Shown here: positions 34,758 through 45,594 of the stretch, in pieces
How positions within the stretch are numbered: the first letter of the stretch is position 1
How the letters are laid out: each line of letters starts with the position of its first letter
NCBI GenBank assembly: GCA_951230915.1
Contig: OX579639.1
Span: 12,152,001 to 12,216,000, forward strand
Source: Antitrichia curtipendula
Taxonomy: Eukaryota > Streptophyta > Bryopsida > Hypnales > Leucodontaceae
Length of the DNA stretch: 64,000 nucleotides
Direction of reading: 5' to 3'
The notes under the pieces: generated by a model
The model's database searches: none
The model's input: only the letters and a program-made list of their open reading frames with translations
What the model was told of the DNA's origin: nothing
Translations under genes and position numbers: made by a program

Positions 34758-36377
34758 GGTATGGATGGAGGTTGATGGTAGTAATGGTCAATGTGTTGGA
34801 AATGCTCATGTAAAATGTCTTAGGTTTAAGGTAACTATGCCTAAAATTGCACAAAGAAGCAATTCATCATGGTTCCCATTATTATGTTGAAAAAAACTTT
34901 ATGTAGGATCTTGGGCATTATATGAATAAACTATGAATTTTTGAAGTACTGAAAATAGGTGTATCTAAAACTAACTATAGACTCTCATGAATAGTGGGAG
35001 TACATTTTAGGCAAGAATCTATAGTGATTAATTTTGGAAAGTGGTTAAAATTAGGTGTAGTTACCTAATTTTATGTGAATGATTTCTATTTATTAGATTG
35101 GTAAATTTTTTATATTTTCAAGAGATTTCAATGTACCAAATAATGAATGGTTTAGGTATTGTATGCAAAGGTTATGAAGTATCAAAGTTGTATGGATTGA
35201 TGTTCTAAATTCATTTCTTCAAAAACATGATACATATTAATTTAGGAGATGTGGTGCTTTTAGGCACTTGTCGCTTGAGGAATGCCCCTATCCTAAAAGA
35301 TTACAAAGATTAGAGATCAAATTAAGTTGATATATATGTGTATGTATATACATACAAGTAGAAATTAGTTTTTGCCTCTATATAAGGAATCATAAAAAAT
35401 TTATCTCTAAAAGTTATGCACAAAAAAAGAGGCCTAGGAAAATAGAAGAAAATAGATACTTTTGAGTTTATTTTTAGAAAATAGTAAAATAATTCAAATA
35501 ATTCAAAAAAAAATAGAAATTTTTCCTTACTTGTAGGTTCTCCTTTTTCACTATATTTTATTTTTGTAAAATAAAAATTGTGTTCTTTGCACGTGTACAT
35601 AGGTAGTGCACTTTGAGCACATGTGGAAGGTGGATATTTTATTATTTTTAGAAAATCTCTTCATAGTCTTGTGTAACTTAAGTATAACTCCTTGTCTCCC
35701 AATTTTCACTTTCAAATTCGTATTTTTGGATCGGAAATAGGACTCAAAACCCCTAAAATGGCCAAGGTAGACATCCAATCGGGGGCAGTTTAAAAATAGT
35801 AAATGAATTTTGAAAAATTGGAAAAAAATACTAAACTTCTGAAACTTTTATGTGTACCTTCACTTCAAATTTCATAGAAAACGGACATAAGATGCAAAAG
35901 TTACAGCCAAAATCCACTTGTCCAAGAGCAAGGGGACAAGAAATAGAACAAGTGTTTCAATCACCCTGCTATAGTTCTTTGTAATTCATCACCTATGAAT
36001 CATTTCCACATTTCATTTACAACGCTTTGACCGAGTTACTCTTTCAAAGATTTTTTATGAACAATATGAGTTAAATTACTCAATTGTATCATATGCCTTG
36101 ATATCTTTTAGGGTCTTGTTTTTAAGACTTACCTCATTTGAAATTATAAGAGGATTATGTATAGAAGGGCTTTAAACAATTCTCATTGAATGTTGAAATG
36201 CTTTCTAACAAACTTCTAGTATTTTAAAACTTTAGAACAAATTTAAATTTAAAGAAAATCCATTTTAGATTATGATTTTGTATTAAATCTTCTTTTTTAA
36301 AAGGCAATTAGTTAATTGTAGTCTGAATTTAATACAAGCTGACCATGGTTTTAAATGTTTTATTCAACATGGATTTG
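34758..36377. other. AT-rich intergenic DNA
   Basis: Very AT-rich, with a short 'tatatgtgtatgtatata' run at about 35330. No gene seen. Confidence 0.4.
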
Positions 36378-37457
36378 CACTACACTAAAATCGATAAATA
36401 GTGTTGACAACACTAATTGTCCCACCTAACACTAATTGTGATTTGCAAGGTTAGAGTTAGATCATTATTTATCCATTCTAACACTATTTAAGCTCTATAG
36501 TAAAATTTGGTCATTTCCAGGGAAAGACCAGAGTTTGACGGCGGGAATTAAGAGCTTTCCCACTGCAGCTCTCGAAACAAGCTCAAAACGGCGAATGGTC
36601 AGGCGGAACCTGGAAAGGGCCCCATGGCAAGCGAAAACAGACTAGGCTCACCACATTTTAATGAATACATGGCCAAATGGTGGAGCTTTATTGCGGCTAA
36701 CCATATGGTCAAATTGTGCTTTTCACCCCGTTCCCGAGGTAAAGACCCGCAGCTGACCTCTAGTTAGTCACTCCTAGCTTGCTAATCCTAAGACCCAAGT
36801 ATTACAAGTTGTAAAAAAATGAGATAATGCCAATGTTATTTCACACAACACCTTACAAAAATCTATTGACAATGTATATAATTTACAGCATTGGCATACC
36901 TTATATTCTATGAGGGTAAAGAGGTGGATTTATAAAAGAACTCATTGTCCATTATGGATTCTCAAAGAGTATGGGATAAATTGAAGATGAAAACTTGATC
37001 ACTCATTGTCAAAACTTAGGAATTGTGTTGAGCTCCTAGTAATTCCAATTTGCATATACCATATTGATTGTTCAACATCGATCCTACCACTTCACATGCA
37101 TATAAAGGTATACTACTATCAATAGAAAAATCGACTTAGGTTGTACATTCTTTTGAAAGCTCAATAAACGTATTTTCATGAATTGAAAGTTGATTTTCAT
37201 AATTTACAACCTTGAAATATAATTCTTACAATTAATTTTTTATCAATGAAACTTTCATAGGGTGCGTACCCTACTTGGCGAGCCTATTTGGCGCGTTTGC
37301 CACCACAAAAGAAGTTGGCGTGCCCATTTGTCAGCCGTAGCGATGCTCTAAATGCCCCAACACTATTTACACATGAATTGATAAATAGTGTTGGGGGTAA
37401 AAAACAAGGAGCAACACTAATTGTCACCCAACACTATTTACCAATTTTAGTGTAGTG
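36378..37457. mobile_element. CACTA-type non-autonomous element (1080 bp)
   Basis: Left end CACTACACTAAAATCGATAA. The right end is its complement (CACTACACTAAAATTGGTAA on the other strand). An AACACTATT/AATAGTGTT word is repeated several times within about 110 bp of each end, as expected for subterminal transposase-binding repeats of CACTA elements. The 3-bp flanks (ttg and ttc) agree in two positions. No transposase frame is present. Confidence 0.7.
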
Positions 37458-38104
37458 TTCTATAATACTCAGCTTCTTTGAAATCTTTTCAATACTAAAA
37501 TAATATTACTTTCAATGCAACAACAAAAGAAAGCTTTTGGATAGAAAACATTCATTGAAAATTATTATCATATAAAAAATATTTAAACACTTTGTATAGG
37601 ATTTCACCTCTTCATCAAAATTTAAGAACCTTTATTTATCATTTATTTACAATTCAGTGACCAATACGTATTTTCTTTGACCTCTAGATAATATATAAAT
37701 ATTCATAATTATAGGGACTAAAAAGTAGGAAGTTGTATTGAATACATGTTTTCATGGCTATAAAATAGGTCTTAGTTAACTCCTAATTGCCCCAATTTAT
37801 TTATGTTTTCTTGACATTTTATCTAAATTGAACAAAAAATAACATTTAATAAATTTTATCAGTTTTTTTGGAACTGTAACCATACAAATCAAATTAGGCA
37901 TGTTACATTCCATAAGAAAAGAAAACACAACAATATCACGTATGAATTGAAAGATTATAATGTTTGATCTTGGAGGTGTAAAAATTGTGAAAGTGATTTA
38001 AAGTCTTTAAATCCTCTTTTCACATGTTAAATCTAAAACCGAGGTCATAAAAGAAAACTATGAGATTAAAGGACATAACATGCATAACTCCAATCAATGC
38101 ATAC

Positions 38105-38180
38105 ATAACATGCATAACATGCATAACATGCATAACATGCATAACATGCATAACATGCATAACATGCATAACATGCATAA
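38105..38180. repeat. tandem array of the 9-bp unit AACATGCAT
   Basis: About eight exact head-to-tail copies, each containing the palindrome ATGCAT. The array is bounded on both sides by the sequence cataactccaatcaat (38085 and 38175), so a larger duplication encloses it. Confidence 0.9.
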
Positions 38181-38747
38181 CTCCAATCAATTTACAGCTT
38201 CTCAAAATCTGCTCTACCAATTTTTTTAAATGATTTTTCTTATGTGATTTTTCCTCCAAGATCTGATGTACGTATTTGAGGCTCATTTCCAAGAGCCTTC
38301 AATACTAGAAAATCAAGATTTGTAATAGACACCCTTGCACACAATCTAGAATAGAAAATCACAATCATTAATTTATAAAATCAGATTTTTAATGTCAAAA
38401 TCAAACTTCAAAGAATTTTTCAAGAATTCAAACTACTAAAATAATAACTTGACAAGGTTTCATATAATTTCAACAATTTGTTAGCACAACACCAGAATTT
38501 AGTGCCTTGGGCATTTAATTAGGGTGTAACATCCTACCCTCCAAGTCAATGTGGAGCGGTCTTTTTTTTACGTGGTATATTTTGTAAGATGAAAAATCTT
38601 ATTGTCAAAATAGTAAAACTTTGATTGAATAGTTATTCTTCTCTCCCAAAACTTTTCACCCTTTCAATTATTTTTTCTCCCCCTATTCTGCTTCTTGACT
38701 AAAAAGTACTAGTATTATCCACCACTATTAAAGCTAAACTAGTGCTT

Positions 38748-39448
38748 TTTTAAAGTGACCATGCTCTAAAAGTGATCATGATGCATTAATACATTTTGCT
38801 TTTTTCAATTTATCAATAGTGTACATGTATTTTAGGAGGTGGTTGCTTTTAGTGACCACTGCGTTCCAACTTCAAAAACTCATAACTAATTTCACAAAGC
38901 TCCAAAAAATATAAAACAACTTAGGTTCAATGCCATTTCCATTTTTCTTCTTGTGAAAATTTATTAAAAATTATTCCAAGGAGTATAGCTTCCTCCCACA
39001 AGGCAAACAAATCTTAACCCTTTAATGCTTGAATAGGCTAAAAATGGCTTACAATTTCTAATACAATATTGTATGCATGGTCCTTAATGGGATCTAATAT
39101 TCAACTAATTTGTTGATAATGATTCAACAATAACCTGATTGATGTTTCTGCAAAATGGTATGAGTTGGACATTTATGGATGGATGGCTAGCTTGCTCACT
39201 CATTCACTTGCAACTTGTGGAGGCCCTAAATCCTTTTCATTAATGGTGACATTATTGGAATGCAGGGCAAAAACACAAAATTGTAGATACAAATAGTAAT
39301 CTATTGGTGGAAATTTGCTCTAGTGTCAAGCTTTCGATTTTAACACTTTATTACCGGGCATACTATATTCAATGTATTGTATCAAATAACCGTAGGCCAA
39401 TTCTCAGGCATTAAGGGGTTAAATGGTCGCTTTAAGAGCAGAATACCT
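38748..39448 (+). mobile_element. family A MITE copy A5, interrupted by a TTAA element
   Basis: The family A interior is readable (cattttgcttttttcaattt, ggttgcttttagtgacc, atgccatttccattttt). It is cut at its internal TTAA by the element at 39014-39422; the right portion then resumes (atggtcgctttaagag) and ends in ACCT. The left border is approximate. Confidence 0.6.
39014..39422. mobile_element. TTAA-flanked element B3 (409 bp)
   Basis: Starts TTAACCCTTTAATGCTTGAA and ends TTCTCAGGCATTAAGGGGTTAA's last 20 bases. Ends are inverted and TTAA-bordered. Not the same sequence as B1/B2 inside. It sits within family A copy A5. Confidence 0.65.
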
Positions 39449-39766
39449 GTCATATGTTCCAAAATTTGTATAAATACCAGCTGACTTACAATAAGGTAGG
39501 GGTTTGTAAAAGCAACATGTCTCTAAAAGCGACCTCTAACACAGAGGTACATTTTACTTTCTTCAATGTACCAGCTTTATACATTTAAGGAGGGGGGCGC
39601 TTTTAGAAACCACTGCGTTTCAACTTCAAAAATTTGTAACTAATTCCACGAAGGTCCAAAAAATATGAAACGACTTGGATTAGATGCCAATTCCATTTTC
39701 CTTCCTAGTAAAATTTACTGAAAATTGTTTCAAGGAGTTTAGCTTCCCTGAAAATGCAATCAGCTC

Positions 39767-41256
39767 TTAACCCCTCACCGCCGAAGTCCCATTTGGGTTA
39801 AAAAACAGTAGTGCTTTTGAAGTGATGTAGATCTCAATGTCACTAAGTTATAGAGATCTTAACCGTACAATCTTGTAGTGAACATGTTGTAGATGATGTG
39901 GATCAAATTTGGAGTCATTTGACCGCATGGATTGCAAGATTATAATGTTTTAGTGCTGAAAAAAGATGCTGAAATTTTCCTTCTAACACACTTGGAGGTG
40001 AAATTCGATTCCTAAACCTACTCAAATGAAAAAACTTGAAACTATAAAGTGATTTAAAACCAACATTAAAATACATTGGTGAAAAAAAAATATCATTCAA
40101 TTGACTCAATATGTTTGCAAAATGGCTTGCAAATGTCAAAAAAAAGGCCAGAAAAGTTGCAAAAAACACATATGAGACTTAGCCTCCTTCTAGTAAAATG
40201 CTTCTCAGTCACTCATAACTTCTTGGATTGATATGAAATTTTAGCCACACAAACTAGACTAGTATGCGCAACTTTCTCAAAAAACATTTATTGGAAACGG
40301 AAACTGTATGAAGAAGATACAAGCCTCTGGAGTTCATTGTAGTCCAAGAATATCGGGATTTTTGAGCTTCGAATTGCTCCCAAGCATTCAAAACAGCTTG
40401 GATTGACATGTAAACTTTACCACAATAACTAAGGTAAACCAGCCTATGACAGGCCAACTGTCTAATGCAGACATCTACATAACCCTCCCATTACAATCCA
40501 TTTCAGATTTTTGCTTCTACAATTTAATTAGGTTGATTAGTGACCCACATTAGTGCATTAGGTGATTGTGATAGAATTAGTAATGACTGTCATAGGACAC
40601 TTACACATTGTGAGTGTAAACTCATCATAAAGAGTTTTTTTTTTATTCCTTTGTGTGATGGCCACATTAAAAATTCTTGTGGTTGTGTTAGGAAATCTCA
40701 AGACTGCATTAGGTGGTAAGATGACCATCATGAAGACATATTTTATTGATTTCAGATAGTCTACAGACTGTTTTGGAAAAATACTTAAAAAATTCATAAC
40801 AAATTCCTACTTTGTCCAAAAACTAAAATTTTAACTGCTTCTTTCATTTCTCAAAGTTGTCTCTGCTAGAAAAAAATCTGATTTTATTGTGCTAATGGCA
40901 ACATACCAAATCAGTCATTATGCCTGTCATAGGCTGGTTTACCTTAGTATTCAAGTGGAACGTAATCCAACAAATTTTATTGAAAACAAACATTGGATGA
41001 AGGAGATACAAAGCCCCGAAGTTGCAGCCTTCAAATGCAGTTTTTGGTAAATTCAAATTCAACCTGTGAACTTGGATTGGCTTCCAAGAAATCAATACAA
41101 CTTGGATCGATCTGAAAATTGTACCACACAAACTAGAAAAGAGAGCGCAACTTTAACAACAAATTTTATTGAATTCGGACATCAGATGCAAAAGTTACAG
41201 CACTTTGAATTTTCTTTGAGGACACTTTTTTGTCCCCTGCGGCGATGAGGGGTTAA
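39767..41256. mobile_element. TTAA-flanked element B2, itself interrupted
   Basis: Starts TTAACCCCTCACCGCCGAAG and ends GCGGCGATGAGGGGTTAA. Apart from the insertion at 40430-40946 it is a full-length relative of B1 (about 973 versus 974 bp). TTAA is duplicated precisely at the A3 insertion site. Confidence 0.8.
40430..40946. mobile_element. TA-flanked element C nested in B2
   Basis: Ends AGGTAAACCAGCCTATGACA and its exact complement, with TA on both sides. Comparing B2 with B1 shows the empty site (acaataacTAgaattc versus acaataacTA...TAgtattc), which proves a recent precise insertion. About 517 bp including both TA copies. The frame inside (40558-40797, - strand) shows no transposase motif. 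Confidence 0.82.
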
Positions 41257-41284
41257 AGGGTTGCTTTAACAGCCTCCTACCTTA

Positions 41285-44200
41285 CAACGTGGCACTTCTC
41301 AAATCTCCGTCGACTGGATGATGTTGCAGACCATCCTCAGACATTATGAATTTGAATTCTCGGAAACTCTGTTCTCCCAAATGCCGCCCTCCCGTCCAGC
41401 AGCTCAGTCTGATGCCAAGGACAAGCCAACTCCGAATTTATGTTGGATGCATGTGGATAGCCATTCATTCATTCATGCGATGAGGACAAACCTGACCTAC
41501 CACGAGGCACTTCATGAGGAATTATTGGGGAACTTGGAGTGCCATAGTAGTAGATGGAATTGCGTAAAAGTTACATCAAACAACAATGACATGCGGGACA
41601 TTCCGAACTATGTACCTTGAATATATTCTCCTTCAACTCCTTTTCATGGAATTGCATCATGTTTTTTTGTTTTTTTTGAAGTTTATTGGTTGGATTCCCC
41701 TCAATTGTTTGCTTGGATTCTTTATTCAAACTTGTGTACGGCAACTTGGAATCACTAGGATTCCATCAAGATAAGATGGGTACCTCCTAAACCGCCACTT
41801 TTTGCTACTATACCTAATTACTATTATTAGTCTTGTTGTTGTATTTTCGGATTTTCCTCTTCGGCAAGTAAAAGGGGTTCCAATGCACCAAAGAACACGG
41901 CATTTGGATACTGTATGCAAAAGTTAGGAAGGGTCAAAGTTTCTGCAATGGGTAGAGGTTTTGAAATGCTTTCTTCTACATACGTACATATTGATTTGGA
42001 AGATGTATCCATAGTGATGATGGTGGATTTGGGTCAGTGGCGCATTTAGAGGGGTCCACCTTATTATGTGATTGATGAAGGCTTTTGAAAACACAATTTG
42101 TTTGTTGATATGAGTTGAAAATATCATTTGTGTGGGGAATGGATTTATAAGTAGAACTTCACTTGTTGAATGGGATTAAATAGACCACTATGTAGAATCA
42201 CAATCTTGAGATTGAATAGAAGTGATGTCAAAATGTTGGGACAAATACTAGAAGAAAAACAAGTTTCTACGACTACATTTATGACTAGATTTTAAGTCAT
42301 TTAGAAAACAAAAAACTACTATAGTATTTTTAACTCAAAGTCTTTGTTATTAAATTGAATAGGGCATTTGAGTTGTAAAGGACAAGGGGGAGAGATTTCA
42401 TACTATTACTAACTTGGAAGTTCATAAATATGATTAAGTGCTCAAGTGGACATTCACGTATCCAAGATAAATGAGTCATGACATCTAGTCACCACTTAGA
42501 AGCTATCCTAACCTTCTTATATGAAAAACAATTTTTTTAATCAATAGTTATTATTTGCTTTATGACTATGATAAAGCTGAACATTGGGTCCATTTTACCA
42601 TATGAAAATTTAGGACAGGGCCATCAGTCATAATATATTTATTATTTATGTCATTATTATCATTTTTATTTTATTATTTATATCAATCATAACTTTTTAC
42701 TCATTTTATATGAAGTTGTTGTAAAGTTGTATGGTAGTTGCTATGAAGTTGTAAGACAATTATTTTGGAGTTGCTTACAAATTGAGACTTAATAGATTTT
42801 ATTTTTTTCATAGAAAATAGTCATGAATTAGTTATTCCCTAGTTTATTATCTACTCCACTAGTTATACTATAAAAGTGTAACTAACATACAATTGAGTCA
42901 ACAACAACATTAGCTTTACAACCAAATCTTGTGATCTTCATAAATCCAAAACAAACTTATATTAACTATAGTGGATTCAGAAATGTTGAATGACAAAAAA
43001 TATTATTCCACAATAGTTTCCAAAAGTTATAAATTGCATCACAATCTAACTATGTTGTACTACCTACATTGAAAATTTTAATCTTGCTCTTCAAGGCTAC
43101 TTGCTGTCTCCACAACCACCTTCTAGCTCTTCAGTCTATAAAAACCACATGCATCCAACTACTAGTTTATAATTTATACCTTTCTAATAAAACCAAAGTT
43201 AGACACATATTGCAACTCATAAAGAAATATTTCTTGAAGTAAACTAAATAATTCATAAAATCTCATCCTTACATATTGTAGGACTCTAAATAAAATTTGT
43301 ATCACAACATTGAAGAAGTTCAATGGAAGTCATAGCAATTCAAAAGACATAAGCAACCTTGTATTAGCAAACAACATCATCAAGAGGCCAAAACAACTAT
43401 GACTATGAAAATCACAAAAACAAGAAGAATGAATGACAAACATAATAAGGAGGGCAAAAAACTAGAGGTGACAAGAAATAAGAGGTAAGAAACATTAAGC
43501 TTGAGGCAAGAGGCAATAAGAAAAGAGAAGTAAGAGACAACAAGAGGGAGGAGGCAAGAGACAAGAGGTAAAAACTCTCTCATGTTGCACTTGGAGGCAA
43601 CGGCTATAATGCACGCGGCAATTAGGTTGTTAGTACAAAGGGTGAAAATCCTAAACTGGCGGCTGCAACATCACAAAGTCTTTATGAATGCTCTATGACT
43701 ATTCTAAAAGTGATAGATAGCTAATCTACAACTACAACTATTATACAAGTAGCCAATTATTCAACAATTTCTCTATAATTGATTCTTATGCATATGAACA
43801 ATTCAAAGTTATTTAGAAATTGACTTCTAGTCATTTTTCATGTAAGATTGATTATCTTCTTACAGTTTAGTAGCACTTTTGAATCCATCAACATTAGCTT
43901 TTGATGTCTACACGAGCATGGGCAATGTTTAGACTGAATCTTCACAATTTGAATTATAGTCAAGGATGTTGAAGCCATTTATGTTCTCTAATTAGGCTAA
44001 AAAAATATTTTTCTATTGGTATACGAGTTGAGCTATATTGAAGGTTTTGCTACAAAATAACAACTTACTATGACAAAAAGTGTCATAGCTGTAGGCTGTG
44101 GTTGGTAGAGAATAATAATTCTAAAAATGCATGTCAAAATTTTTGAGTTTCTTTTTGGTTTCTTTTTTGTATGAATAAAAAAAATCTTAGAAAAAAAATT

Positions 44201-45172
44201 AGCATTAAGAAAATAATAATAGAAAAAATAAAAATAATCCAAAGATGTTAATTCTACCTTTCATTTAAGTAGTGGACATGAAAATGTTTTAACCCTAAAC
44301 TAGCATTGAAAAAAGCAGTGAAAACATTGGGCAATGACACTGAGAAACAAAATATCAATCAATTAGAAAATGACTATAGTTTCTAAATTATAGTTGTTTG
44401 TGACATGCTTAGAATATGACTAGTTGGTGTCAGAGATGTGAAGAACAATCACCAAATATAAAAACAAGTATAGTTTTAAGAAAAAATGTTATGCCCAAAT
44501 TGAAAGCTATTTAGTTGCCAATAAGTCATGCTAGATTTGCAGTTGCATATTTTTCGACTACTCTATGATTGTGGATAATCCACATTAACTGAACAAGTTT
44601 GCATCAACAAACTTAGCATTGTGAAAATGATAATGCATTGATGTAAGTGGTCTTTGCCCTCGGCTTGTTAATTCTACATCTGCTAATCATCTATACAATA
44701 AAATTACAATTGTATATTTGAAGACGTAAACTTTTGAGTTCATTTTTGGCCCTCTAGTAGTCTAGTTGTAAGTGAGTAATTTATGATAGCTAGTCATTAT
44801 TTTGCCAATTGCATAGGACATGTTATTTTACTAGTAAAGATTATGAATTTTTTTGACATGTTGCTTTGATGCTCTTATCATGTTGTTTCGGGGTGGTTTT
44901 TCTTCTTTGGAAGAATTGTTCTAGTTACAAAATTATTGTTTATAGTAGGAAGCTCATTTTGGACCATTTGGTCATTGCGCATAGTTACACTTATTGGATT
45001 CACATTCAAAAAATTAGCAAAAGAACAACAAATCAAAGAATTTTCTATACGGATTATATTCAACTCATTTTTGAAGAAAAAAGATAAATTATAATTTGTC
45101 AAAGCAAAATCACATAACTCCCATTGTAGATACTAGGATCCTAGGATAGTTCATTCTTGCCTTTGGGGAAGC
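41285..45172. other. gene-poor intergenic DNA
   Basis: A frame at 41318-41620 (+, 100 codons) begins right after the nested transposon block; I do not recognise the peptide. 'ccaatgcaccaaagaacacggcat' at about 41879 recurs at about 14584, so some dispersed repeat is present. A purine-rich stretch lies at 43430-43575. Nothing else is supported. Confidence 0.4.
43430..43575. repeat. purine-rich (G/A) low-complexity tract
   Basis: About 145 bases dominated by AAGA, GAGG and AAGAGG words on the + strand. The reverse strand reads as a Leu/Ser/Phe-rich open frame because of this bias, not because it is a gene. Confidence 0.6.
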
Positions 45173-45594
45173 TAAGGTAGAAACACCTATACCCAACTGG
45201 GATCTCATACCTAACCTTTAGCATGCATCTATTTCCAACGATGGTTAGAATAGATTTCCAACTGAATCTTGGAATGCGTGTTTTTCTCCCTTTCAAGGTT
45301 GGAACTAATTAGTTGATGACACATGTCTCAAAGTAGTGAGCAAGAAAGTAGGAAGTAATGAGCGGGAAAGTTGTTCTTGAATGATCGGAATTGGAAGACC
45401 ATAAACATTGGCTATGGGTTCAAACTACTTTTTGGCTCCCAAAAAACAATGATTTCAGTTTTGGAAATAAAATTATGGAAAATTTATAGTCCCCATATTT
45501 CTTATCTTTCTACAAAAAAAAATGTGTCTCCTCATATTGCTCATTATGTGTCACAAAATTGCTTAAATGATTAGGTATGGGTGTTTCTACCTTA
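45173..45594. mobile_element. TA-flanked element G (422 bp)
   Basis: Left end TAAGGTAGAAACACCTATAC. The right end is complementary (TAAGGTAGAAACACCCATAC on the other strand). Ends resemble the other TA|AGGTA elements in the window but the interior differs. Non-coding. Confidence 0.7.

Larger units (their letters stand above)
39492..41284 (+). mobile_element. family A MITE copy A3 carrying two levels of nested insertion
   Basis: Left end TAAGGTAGGGGTTTGTAAAA and right end CAGCCTCCTACCTTA match intact copy A1. Between them the element is split at its internal 'gctcTTAAagggttgct' by B2 (39767-41256). Without the insertion it would be about 307 bp, against 291 bp for A1. Confidence 0.78.

Noticed and set aside
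38020..38292. Open frame with HVMHVMHVM repeats
   Set aside because: It simply reads the 9-bp tandem array; not a gene.
41318..41620. 100-codon open frame next to the nested transposons
   Set aside because: Not recognisable, and no start or splice context that separates it from chance.
43380..43583. Leu/Phe/Ser-rich 'membrane protein' frame on the - strand
   Set aside because: It is a product of a purine-rich low-complexity tract on the + strand.
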